The notes: a model not told the origin generated them from the sequence alone. A stretch of 18,817 nt of DNA from Collinsella sp. CAG:166 (GCA_000434535.1 FR878728.1:8230-27046); one strand, 5' to 3'; positions 7,005-14,182 are shown, counted from the stretch's first letter. Translations and numbers: made by a program.

Positions 7005-8816
7005 ATGACAGACGAGCTGGACCCCCAGACTCAAGAGCATATTGATCATTCCGCAGACGCCGTCGACGACTGCGATACTCCTACCTGCGTCGACGCCTCC
7101 ACCGATGCGCCCGCCACCGCAGATGCGCCCGCTGCCGCAGATGTGCACGCTGCCGCAGATGTGCACGCCGATGCGGATAAAGCAACAGACACAGACGATA
7201 CTGTCGAGCATGACGAAAGCGAGCAGCCGGAGCCGAGCGATGCCGAACCCGACACAGACCCCGCGCCACAGGCGGCAGGCCCCATCGAGGTGTCTTCGGA
7301 AGAAGAGCTCGATGCCGTCATGGACTCCATGATGGATGCCGTCAAAGCGATGAAAGACGCCGTCGCCGATGCCGATATTGATGCCGAGGAAGAGGAGGCC
7401 GCCGAGGCGGCCTCGACCTTTGTGCCCGGCGAGACTCCGGTTGCCGACCAGGGCAGTACCATGCCCTCGTTTCTCCAGCTCGAGCACCCCACGATTGGCG
7501 CCGATGCGGTCGATCCGCACGCAGCAGGCTTTTCTGTGGTCGAGGGCGGTACCGGCAATATCGCCGCGCCGCAGACTGCCGATGCGGACGCTGCCGACAC
7601 CACTCGCCCGACCGCCCCGCACTCCCCCGCCGCGAGCCGCGATCTGGGGACCGCTGTCTCGAACACCGCGAACGCCGTGGGCACCTTTATCGCCCAGGGC
7701 GCCTCGGCCATGCGCGAGATGAACGCCGCGAAAAAGGCACTTGCCGATGCCCGCGCCCACCTGACCGAACTTGAGCAGCGCATTGCCGATCAGGCCGAGG
7801 AACTCGAGACGCGCCAGGATATCGCAGGCCGCTACGACCAGATCGTCGCCGACCAGCGCCAAGCGATTGCTACAGCGCAAAAGGCCGCCGCGGCAGCCGA
7901 GATTGACCGTGATGCCCACGCCGCCAAAGCGACAGAGCTCAAGGGTCAGTTCGAACAAATGAAGACAGAGGATGACGCGACTGAGCTCCGCCTGAAGGCC
8001 GCGCTCGACGCCGTGGAGGCCCGCGAGGCAAGCTCTCGCGAGACCGGCAACCGCCTCGTTCGACGTCTTGAGGATTCCAAGCGCATCCGCGACAAGGTGA
8101 AGGCCGAGCGAGACGCCGGCATTGCGGCCGCACAACAAACCGTCGACGCCACGCGCGCCCAGCTCGAGACGCTGCGTCATGAGTATGCCGAGCTGCAACG
8201 CAATCCCTCGGCAAATCCCGCCAACTATACGGTGCGCACCAGCGAGCTCTCGATGCAGATCTCCGACACGGCAGATGCCCTGCGAAAAGCCGAAGAAGAT
8301 GTCCCGCGCATCACCGCCGACCTTGAGCACTCGCTTGCCGCAGCCGAGCAGGCCGTCGAGCAGGCTCAAGCCCCCATTGCCGAAGCCAAACGCGCACACC
8401 AAGCCGTGACGACTGAGGCCGATGCCGCGCGCGACGAGCTGCAGACGGCAAAGACTGCCGCCACGACGCGCCAGCGCGAACTGCGCGAGAAAATCGCCGC
8501 CGAGGACAAGGCACGCCGCGACCAAGAGCAAAGCATCGCCAACGCCCAAGCAGATGCCGCACATGCACAGTCGATCATCGAGCAGGCGACCGAGGTGCAT
8601 GACCATCCAGAGATCACTGAGTCGCTTGCAGGATCCTTGGCCCGAGACAAAGCCGAACACGCCGAGACCGAGCAAGAAGTCGCCCAGCTCGAGGCCACCG
8701 AGGACGCGGTGCGCGAGCGTACCCGCGACTCACGCATCAAATTCACTGGCGCCATCGTCTGCATCGTCGCCGTGATTCTGGTAATCATCCTGATCTGGCT
8801 GTTCGCGAGCAAGTAA
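7005..8816 (+). CDS. Acidic coiled-coil protein with C-terminal membrane anchor
   Basis: A 603-residue protein I do not recognise by family. Residues 1 to about 210 are Asp/Glu/Ala/Pro-rich, strongly acidic and probably disordered, with a short repeat (ATADAP, AAADVH, AAADVH). Residues about 240-570 are dense in Ala, Glu, Gln, Arg and Lys with heptad-like spacing, predicting long coiled coils. A single hydrophobic segment near 580-600 (AIVCIVAVILVIILIWLF) ends the protein, followed only by ASK, so it should be tail-anchored with nearly all its mass in the cytoplasm. There is no signal peptide. The ATG at 7005 is nine bases from GAGGAG; the ATG at 6999 is in frame but only three bases away. 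The layout suggests a structural or tethering role, but no function can be assigned. Confidence 0.8.
   Translation: MTDELDPQTQEHIDHSADAVDDCDTPTCVDASTDAPATADAPAAADVHAAADVHADADKATDTDDTVEHDESEQPEPSDAEPDTDPAPQAAGPIEVSSEEELDAVMDSMMDAVKAMKDAVADADIDAEEEEAAEAASTFVPGETPVADQGSTMPSFLQLEHPTIGADAVDPHAAGFSVVEGGTGNIAAPQTADADAADTTRPTAPHSPAASRDLGTAVSNTANAVGTFIAQGASAMREMNAAKKALADARAHLTELEQRIADQAEELETRQDIAGRYDQIVADQRQAIATAQKAAAAAEIDRDAHAAKATELKGQFEQMKTEDDATELRLKAALDAVEAREASSRETGNRLVRRLEDSKRIRDKVKAERDAGIAAAQQTVDATRAQLETLRHEYAELQRNPSANPANYTVRTSELSMQISDTADALRKAEEDVPRITADLEHSLAAAEQAVEQAQAPIAEAKRAHQAVTTEADAARDELQTAKTAATTRQRELREKIAAEDKARRDQEQSIANAQADAAHAQSIIEQATEVHDHPEITESLAGSLARDKAEHAETEQEVAQLEATEDAVRERTRDSRIKFTGAIVCIVAVILVIILIWLFASK
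7113..7166 (+). repeat. Three in-frame 18-nt repeats
   Basis: Units at 7113-7130, 7131-7148 and 7149-7166; the last two are identical. They encode ATADAP, AAADVH and AAADVH in the disordered acidic N-terminal part of the coiled-coil protein. Such repeats can vary in number by slippage. Confidence 0.7.
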
Positions 8817-8842
8817 ACCAGCTGCCAAAAAACGCTCAACGC

Positions 8843-8909
8843 AGTTGCGGTGAGATAGTTCCTGTTTAGCCTCAAAAAAGGCCAATTCAAGAACTATCTC
8901 ACCGCAACT
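8843..8909. terminator. Perfect 19-bp palindrome after the coiled-coil gene
   Basis: Bases 8843-8861 and 8891-8909 are perfect reverse complements with a 29-nt spacer, which itself holds GCCT/AGGC (8869-8872/8879-8882). It lies 27 nt past the stop at 8816 and could terminate or protect that mRNA. The T-run after it is poor (TTATTT), so a dispersed palindromic element is at least as likely. Confidence 0.55.
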
Positions 8910-8960
8910 TATTTAGATCGACGCAAGGCAACCTATCCCTCTTGCACCGATCTCTTGACA

Positions 8961-9008
8961 TAAGGACTGTCCCCAGGTGCCGGCACAAAAGGAACGTCCC
9001 CAAGTGCC
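8961..9008. repeat. REP-like palindromic element, copy 2
   Basis: Matches 2863-2911 at most positions. It has the perfect palindrome GTGCCGGCAC (8977-8986), and GGCAC (8982-8986) pairs with GTGCC (9004-9008) around a 17-nt loop. Where copy 1 has the C/G/C series CTGCC, GGCAG, CTGCC, this copy has GTGCC, GGCAC, GTGCC, so the changes preserve pairing. Confidence 0.75.
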
Positions 9009-9045
9009 AACAATGGCAACGCCGATGTTTTGGCAACGACAGCGA

Positions 9046-9144
9046 GCGGGCCGCATTTGAGACAAGGTGACGTGAAACGAAAGGGCGCTGACCTTCTGGT
9101 CGCGCCCTTGAAGTTGAACGTCAGATTGTCCAAATGCGGCCCGC
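9046..9144. repeat. 99-nt near-continuous hairpin element
   Basis: Almost the whole segment folds on itself: 14 perfect pairs (9046-9059/9131-9144), a one-base bulge, 5 pairs (9061-9065/9126-9130), a 2x2 loop, 6 pairs (9068-9073/9118-9123), a 7x8 loop, 8 pairs (9081-9088/9102-9109) and 4 pairs around TTCT (9090-9093/9098-9101). About 37 base pairs in all. It lies downstream of queA, in the gap between convergent genes, and encodes no plausible protein. Confidence 0.7.
9074..9109 (-). terminator. Probable queA terminator (inner part of the long hairpin)
   Basis: Read on the minus strand, AAGGGCGC (9109-9102) pairs with GCGCCCTT (9088-9081), with an inner GACC/GGTC stem, and is followed by the T-rich TCGTTT. 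This has terminator form for the leftward queA transcript. It is about 100 nt past the queA stop. Confidence 0.5.
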
Positions 9145-9157
9145 GCAGCGTCGGCCC

Positions 9158-9211
9158 GTTACGGCGTTTGGTAAAACCGCGTAAGTTACGGCGTTTGTAA
9201 AACGCCGTAAC
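9158..9211. repeat. Tandem hairpins abutting the queA stop codon
   Basis: GTTACGGCGTTT (9185-9196) and AAACGCCGTAAC (9200-9211) form a perfect 12-bp stem with a 3-nt loop, ending at the base next to the queA TAG (9212-9214). A degenerate copy (9158-9184) precedes it in tandem. No T-run follows on either strand. Confidence 0.65.
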
Positions 9212-10429
9212 CTACTGAATGAGCATCGCGTCGCCAAAGCTGAAGAAGCGATAACGTTCTTCGATGGCAGCGGCGTAGGCATCCATGATCTGGTCGCGGG
9301 TGGCAAGCGCGCTCACGAGCATCATGAGCGTGGAGCGCGGCACATGGAAGTTCGTGATCAGCGCATCGACCACGTGATAGGTCGAGCCGGGCATGAGGTA
9401 AAGCTGCGTCGTGGCGTTCTCGCGCACCACGATGTCACCGCGGCCAAGTGTATCGGCCCCGTCCTCGCGGCCCTCAAAATAGCGCGCCGTCACGGCCGGA
9501 TCGGACACCGGCGCCTCAGCGTCAAAGGCGCTTTCGAGCGAGCGCACTGCGGTGGTGCCGACGGCGATTACGCGGTGTCCCTCGGCCTTCGCCTTATGCA
9601 CGGCGTCGACAACTTCCTGCGACACGTGGTAGCGCTCGGTGTGCATGACGTGCTGCGTAGGGTCGTCCTCCTCAACCAAGCGGAAGGTGTCGATGCCCAC
9701 CTCGAGCTCAACGGCGGCAAACTTCGCACCCTTGGCCTCGATAGCGGCCATGAGCTCGGGGGTAAAGTGTAGGCCCGCCGTGGGAGCAGCAGCCGAGTGC
9801 TCCTCCTTCATGGCGTAAACGGTCTGGTACTTCTCGGGATCTCCCTCGTAATCGGTAATGTAGGGCGGCAGCGGCACGTGGCCGGCAGCATGGATGGCCT
9901 CGTCGAGCGTGCGCGGGTCGCCGGCGGCATTGCACCCGGCCGGCTCAAAACGCACCAGGCGGCCGCCGCGGCTATCGGTGACAAAGTCGACGACCTCGGC
10001 TGTCAGTACCACGGGAGCCCCCTCGGGCGCATGGGCGCCACCGGCGCGATACTCAATCTGGGCACCGGGCTTCAGACGCTTGCCCGGCTTGACCAGGCAC
10101 TCCCAAACGTGACCCAGCGGATCCACATCCTCGCGGCGCTTGAGCAGCAGCGTTTCGACCACGCCACCCGAGCCGGCCTTGCGACCGATCAGGCGGGCCG
10201 GCATCACGCGCGTCTTGTTGATGACGAGCACATCGCCTGGCTCGATATAGTCGATGATGTCGCGGAAGATGCGGTGCTCAACGGTACCGCCGTGCTCCAG
10301 CGGCGTTCCCGTCTGGGAGCCCTTGCGATCCACCACCAGCAGACGGCAGGAGTCACGCGGCTCGGCAGGAGCCTGGGCGATCAGTTCCTCAGGAAGGTTG
10401 TAGTCAAAATCATCGGTACGCATAGACAC
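9212..10429 (-). CDS. queA: S-adenosylmethionine:tRNA ribosyltransferase-isomerase
   Basis: Transfers and rearranges the ribosyl part of SAM onto 7-aminomethyl-7-deazaguanine in tRNA, giving epoxyqueuosine at wobble position 34. The 405-residue protein shows the family hallmarks in order: FDYNLPEELIAQ-P near the N-terminus, DVLVINKTRVMPARL (about 65-80), GHVPLPPYI, YQTVYA, SAAAPTAGLHFT, LEVGIDTF, AVGTTAVRSLES and YHVVDALITNFHVPRSTL near the C-terminus. It is longer than the usual 340-360 residues, mainly through insertions in the middle. The start is GTG at 10429: AAGGAG (10438-10443) is eight bases upstream, whereas the in-frame ATG at 10423 would be 14 bases away. It follows queH by 64 nt on the same strand, so the two probably form an operon covering consecutive steps. 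Confidence 0.95.
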   Translation of the reverse strand: MSMRTDDFDYNLPEELIAQAPAEPRDSCRLLVVDRKGSQTGTPLEHGGTVEHRIFRDIIDYIEPGDVLVINKTRVMPARLIGRKAGSGGVVETLLLKRREDVDPLGHVWECLVKPGKRLKPGAQIEYRAGGAHAPEGAPVVLTAEVVDFVTDSRGGRLVRFEPAGCNAAGDPRTLDEAIHAAGHVPLPPYITDYEGDPEKYQTVYAMKEEHSAAAPTAGLHFTPELMAAIEAKGAKFAAVELEVGIDTFRLVEEDDPTQHVMHTERYHVSQEVVDAVHKAKAEGHRVIAVGTTAVRSLESAFDAEAPVSDPAVTARYFEGREDGADTLGRGDIVVRENATTQLYLMPGSTYHVVDALITNFHVPRSTLMMLVSALATRDQIMDAYAAAIEERYRFFSFGDAMLIQ

Positions 10430-10493
10430 GTCGGATACTCCTTATATAGCTAAAGTCCGCTCTACATCCTAGCAGGCTGCCAGCCTAAAAGAA

Positions 10494-11069
10494 CTACTTT
10501 TTGGACGCTTTGCGCTCGTCGCGGATACGGGCGCGGTCCATGGCCGCCTCGACGGCCGAGAATCGGCAGCCGCAATAATTCTGCCGATACATGCCCAGCT
10601 CGCGCGAACGGCGTGTCGCCTCGGGGTAATACGGACGAAAATCGCGAATGACCGGGACGAGCCCATGTGCCGCCGCCAAGCGCTCCAACACATCATTGCA
10701 GGTTTCGAACAGCTGATACGGCGAGACGGCGAGCGTCGTGCCCACAAACTCAAACCCACGCTCCTGGGCCACACGGCATGCCTCGGCCAGACGCAGGGCA
10801 TAGCAGGCTCGACAGCGACGGGGCCGATCGGCGCCCAGCGGGGCCACGCCGGCCTCCCAGCGCTCGCGGTCCTCCCCCGCCTCGATAAGCTCGATGTCGC
10901 CATCGGCACACCACCGGCGCAGCTCGTCCAAACGCCGCCGCCATTCATCGCGCGGCTGAATATTGGGATTGGTCCAGCAAATTGTGGGTTCAAACCCCTC
11001 CTCGCGCAGCAGGCGAACCGGCTCAAGCGAGCACGGCGCACAGCAAGCGTGCAACAACAACGGCTTCAT
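10494..11069 (-). CDS. queH: Epoxyqueuosine reductase QueH
   Basis: Catalyses the last step of queuosine synthesis, reducing epoxyqueuosine in tRNA to queuosine; QueH (DUF208) is the non-homologous replacement for cobalamin-dependent QueG. The 191-residue protein has the expected iron-sulfur ligands: LLLHACCAPCS (C9, C10, C13), CRACY (C86, C89) and YCGC (C166, C168). The PNIQPRDEW segment around residues 35-43 is also typical. I chose ATG 11069 because AGGAG lies six bases upstream (11076-11080) and the family N-terminus M-KPLLLHACC begins there; upstream in-frame starts overlap the ribosome binding site. It lies immediately upstream of queA (64-nt gap), consistent with one transcript. A 34-bp palindrome stands just upstream of its start. 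Confidence 0.93.
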   Translation of the reverse strand: MKPLLLHACCAPCSLEPVRLLREEGFEPTICWTNPNIQPRDEWRRRLDELRRWCADGDIELIEAGEDRERWEAGVAPLGADRPRRCRACYALRLAEACRVAQERGFEFVGTTLAVSPYQLFETCNDVLERLAAAHGLVPVIRDFRPYYPEATRRSRELGMYRQNYCGCRFSAVEAAMDRARIRDERKASKK

Positions 11070-11088
11070 GGACATCTCCTCTCCCACA

Positions 11089-11164
11089 ATGATTTATCTG
11101 GGACGGGGATTAAAAAATCATTGCGTACCTAATGATTTTTTAATCCCCGTCCCAGATAAATCAT
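11089..11164. repeat. Perfect 34-bp palindromic element (family with 14044-14163)
   Basis: Bases 11089-11122 and 11131-11164 are exact reverse complements with an 8-nt loop. The arm contains GGGACGGGGATT and an A6 run. It lies between the DUF3267 stop and the queH start, so it may terminate DUF3267 transcription, but its near copy at 14053-14163 shows it is a dispersed element. Confidence 0.85.
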
Positions 11165-11173
11165 CCCAAAAGA

Positions 11174-11743
11174 CTACCTTGCGAAAAAGCGGACGCCAAA
11201 AGACGTGTCCTCGCAGGCGACAATGCGACGGTCGCGTAGGATGGTCCGCACGTAATACCAGTCACCCACACAGCCCGACAAATGCAAGCCGGCCGCCAGG
11301 TAGCACAGCAGCGGATAGCCCGAGAATGCAAACCCCAGGGCAAACGCTGTCGTCACAACAACCGTCGGCGCCAGGCAAACTGCCACGTACCGCCGGCGCG
11401 AATACACAACGCCCTCGGCGCAGGCGTAAATCATGCAGGTTTCGAGATTCGCCCCAAAGGTCACCCGAGCGCCCGCAGGCGCCAGCAGCTTAAAAAACAC
11501 ACCGTGCACCAGCTCATGCACGGCAAATGACGCCGCCGAGACCGCAGCCAAGCCGACTATCCAGCCCAAAACGGCCGTCCAGCCACCCGCGTCAGCCGCA
11601 TCCAAGTCCGCGGGCCCGCCCAGCAGCATAAACACCGGCACCAGGCATACGGCAAATGCGCCAAGCACTGCCATCCCCCACACAAAGCAGGCGTGCAGAA
11701 AATCCTCGTCCTCAAACGCATGTATGTTGGAAATCTCATTCAT
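11174..11743 (-). CDS. DUF3267 family membrane zincin-like protein
   Basis: A 189-residue membrane protein with hydrophobic segments at about 18-42, 55-75 and two within 118-155. HELVH (H76-E77-H80) fits the HExxH zinc-protease motif and lies at the end of the second segment, as in DUF3267 proteins, which are annotated as putative zincin peptidases. A possible third metal ligand is the Asp in GCVGDWYY near residue 157. Proteolysis has not been shown for most of this family, so the activity is inference. The ATG at 11743 has no good ribosome binding site; TATCCT (11757-11752, minus strand) lies only eight bases upstream, which could give a leaderless message. The gene is divergent from the MetRS-like gene. 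Confidence 0.75.
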   Translation of the reverse strand: MNEISNIHAFEDEDFLHACFVWGMAVLGAFAVCLVPVFMLLGGPADLDAADAGGWTAVLGWIVGLAAVSAASFAVHELVHGVFFKLLAPAGARVTFGANLETCMIYACAEGVVYSRRRYVAVCLAPTVVVTTAFALGFAFSGYPLLCYLAAGLHLSGCVGDWYYVRTILRDRRIVACEDTSFGVRFFAR

Positions 11744-11875
11744 AGCATCTTAGGATAGCGCCCCTGCCACGTACCCGTCCGCATGTGCGATAATGTCGAA
11801 CGATATGCACGAATTGACCACCGCGTCGTCAGGCCTTGCGCCCGACCGCGCTCTCACCATATGCGAAGGAGTCCC

Positions 11876-14026
11876 ATGGCATCCAAATACTCCATGAACG
11901 ACCGTCCCAGCTGGCCTCGCCGCGCCATCGTTACCGCCGGCGAGCCCTACGGCAACAAGGGCCTTCACTTTGGCCACGTCGGCGGCGTCTTTGTCCCGGC
12001 CGACTTCTTCGCCCGCTTCCTGCGCGACCGTCTGGGCCGCGAGAACGTCATCTTCACCTCGGGCACCGACTGCTACGGCTCGCCCATCATGGAGAGCTAC
12101 CGCAAGCTCAAGGAGAACGAAGGCTACGACAAGTCCATCGGCGAGTATGTCGAGTCCAATCACTCCCGCCAGGCCGCGACCCTCAACAACTACAACATCA
12201 GCTGCGATATCTACGGCGGCTCGGGCCTTGAGCCGGCGGCCCAGATTCACAACGAGGTGACCGCCGAGATTATCGAGCGCCTGCACGAGCAGGGCACCAT
12301 CTCCAAGCGCTCCACGCTGCAGTTCTACGACGCCAAGGCCGGCACGTTCCTCAACGGCCGCCAAGTGATCGGCCGCTGCCCCATTCAGGGCTGCAAGTCC
12401 GAGAAGGCCTATGCTGACGAGTGCGACCTGGGTCACCAGTTTGAGCCCGAGGAGCTCATCGCGCCCAAGAGCCAGCTCACCGGCGAGGTGCCCGAGCTGC
12501 GCCCGGTCGACAACCTCTACTTTGACCTGCCGGCCTACCTCGACTTTATGAAGACCTACACCGCCAAGCTCGCCCAGAACCCGCAGGTCCGCTCCGTGGT
12601 CTCCAAGACCATGGAGGAGTGGCTGCTGCCGGCACAGCTCTACATCCAGAACAAGTTCCGCGAGGCCTTCGACGCCGTCGAGGATCAACTGCCCGAGCAC
12701 ACCGTGCTGGAGCCCGAGGGCAACAAGAGCAGCTTTACCGTCACCTTCCCCAGTTGGAAGGAGCGCGACGACGCCCACGCAGTGCTCGCTAACGGCGGCG
12801 TGCGCTTCCGCAGCGGCAAGGCGCTCGTGCCCTTCCGCATCACCGGCAACATCGACTGGGGCGTTCCGGTGCCCGAGGTCGACGGCGTGAACGACGTCAC
12901 CTGCTGGTGCTGGCCCGAGAGCCTGTGGGCGCCCATCAGCTACACCCGCACCGTGCTCGCACGCGATGCCAAAGCCGCCGGCGTAACTGAGGGTGTCGCC
13001 GCCCAGGACGCCGCCCTCATGGGCGAGCCCGCCGCCGATTCCACGCAGGTACCCGCACCCACCTACCAGCACAGCTCGCTCGACTGGCGCGACTGGTGGT
13101 GCTCGGACGACGCACAGATCTACCAGTTCATCGGCCAGGACAACATCTACTTCTACTGCATCGCGCAGACCGCCATGTGGGAGGCCCTGGGCTGGGACCT
13201 CACGCAGAGCACCGTCAGCGCCTGCTACCACCTGCTCTACATGGGCAAAAAGGCCAGCTCGTCCTCGCAGACGCCTCCCCCGCCGGCAGACGACCTGCTC
13301 AACCACTACACCTGCGAGCAGATGCGCGCGCACTGGCTGTCGCTTGGCCTGTCCGAGAAGCCGGTGAGCTTTAGCCCCAAGGCATACGACACGCGCGTGA
13401 CCGGCAAGGACAAGGACGGCAACGAGGTACGCGCCTGCGACGACAAGCGCGTCATCGATCCTGCCCTTAAGGAGAGCGCCCTTTTGACCGGCGTGTTCAA
13501 CCGCCTGGCCCGCAGCTGCTTCTACGGCGTCGCCGTCAAGGAAGGCGACGAGAGCCCCTATCGCAACGGTTGCATTCCGGCCGGCGCCGCCTCTGCTGCC
13601 GTGGTCGAGGCTGCCGAGCAGGCCGCCCTTGCCTTTGAGCAGGCCATGTACAAGTTCGAGACACACCGTGCGCTCGCCGTGTGCGACGACTACCTGCGCG
13701 CCGCCAACAAGCGATGGAGCGATGCCTCCAAGGCCGCCAACAAGCTCGAGGGCGAGCCGGCCAACGCCGCCATGAAGCAGGCCCTCGTCGACGCCTTCAC
13801 CGAGCTGCGCGTGGCGACCGTCCTGATGCACGGCATCGTCCCGGCCGGCTGCGAGCTCATCTGCGAGTACTTCGACGTCGACCCGGTCGCTTTCTTTAGC
13901 TGGGATAACATCTTTGCCTCCACGGACGAGTTTGTGGAGAGCCTGGGCGAGAAGCCCGGTGAGCACCGCGTGAAGCCGCTGCCCCCGCGCTTCGACTTCT
14001 TCAGCAAGCACGAGAGCCAGTACTAA
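11876..14026 (+). CDS. Methionyl-tRNA synthetase-like class I tRNA ligase (atypical)
   Basis: A 716-residue class I aminoacyl-tRNA synthetase most like MetRS, which charges tRNA-Met. Visible are HFGH (31-34, the HIGH motif), GTDCYGSPI, a metal-knuckle-like CPIQGC-x9-CDLGH (C168, C173, C183, H187), WAPISY (351-356) and FIGQDNIYFY (418-427), and an alpha-helical anticodon-binding region (about 520-690, including FNRLAR). The KMSKS loop is replaced by KKASSSSQ (458-465). By my manual alignment to E. coli MetRS, W253 and H301 of the methionine pocket become S349 and Y427, while D296 is kept as D422. About 50 extra residues separate the two pocket motifs. AAGGAG (11866-11871) supports ATG 11876. 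It may be the sole MetRS or a paralogue; this window cannot tell. Confidence 0.8.
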   Translation: MASKYSMNDRPSWPRRAIVTAGEPYGNKGLHFGHVGGVFVPADFFARFLRDRLGRENVIFTSGTDCYGSPIMESYRKLKENEGYDKSIGEYVESNHSRQAATLNNYNISCDIYGGSGLEPAAQIHNEVTAEIIERLHEQGTISKRSTLQFYDAKAGTFLNGRQVIGRCPIQGCKSEKAYADECDLGHQFEPEELIAPKSQLTGEVPELRPVDNLYFDLPAYLDFMKTYTAKLAQNPQVRSVVSKTMEEWLLPAQLYIQNKFREAFDAVEDQLPEHTVLEPEGNKSSFTVTFPSWKERDDAHAVLANGGVRFRSGKALVPFRITGNIDWGVPVPEVDGVNDVTCWCWPESLWAPISYTRTVLARDAKAAGVTEGVAAQDAALMGEPAADSTQVPAPTYQHSSLDWRDWWCSDDAQIYQFIGQDNIYFYCIAQTAMWEALGWDLTQSTVSACYHLLYMGKKASSSSQTPPPPADDLLNHYTCEQMRAHWLSLGLSEKPVSFSPKAYDTRVTGKDKDGNEVRACDDKRVIDPALKESALLTGVFNRLARSCFYGVAVKEGDESPYRNGCIPAGAASAAVVEAAEQAALAFEQAMYKFETHRALAVCDDYLRAANKRWSDASKAANKLEGEPANAAMKQALVDAFTELRVATVLMHGIVPAGCELICEYFDVDPVAFFSWDNIFASTDEFVESLGEKPGEHRVKPLPPRFDFFSKHESQY

Positions 14027-14043
14027 AGCACGCCTGCAGCAAC

Positions 14044-14163
14044 GCGCCCGGGAATGATTATTCTGGGACGGGGATTAAAAAATCATTCCCGGGCGCCACA
14101 GTACAGTCTTTTGTGACGGGGGTCATGGAATGATGTTTTAATCCCCGTCCCAGAATAATCATT
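14044..14163. repeat. Large palindromic element with two competing hairpins
   Basis: Outer arms 14053-14089 and 14127-14163 are reverse complements at 36 of 37 positions. The left arm alone also forms a perfect 16-bp hairpin (14044-14059/14081-14096, 21-nt loop). The two structures share bases and cannot coexist. The arm sequence (GGGACGGGGATT, A6) matches the element at 11089-11164. It fills the gap between the MetRS-like gene and the methyltransferase. Confidence 0.85.
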
Positions 14164-14182
14164 TAGGTGGAAGGAAAGACGG

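Noticed and set aside
6900..8675. Long open frame on the minus strand opposite the coiled-coil gene
   Set aside because: The Gly/Leu/Cys-rich translation is an artefact of the Ala/Asp/Glu-rich codons on the other strand. The plus frame has a ribosome binding site, coiled-coil pattern and membrane anchor.
8955..8960. TTGACA in the gap after the coiled-coil gene
   Set aside because: A perfect -35 hexamer, but no -10 at 16-18 nt and no plus-strand gene downstream before the convergent queA.
11750..14011. Very long open frame on the minus strand opposite the MetRS-like gene
   Set aside because: The plus strand carries unmistakable class I synthetase motifs. The antisense frame is low-complexity Val/Leu/Gly/His with no recognisable domain.
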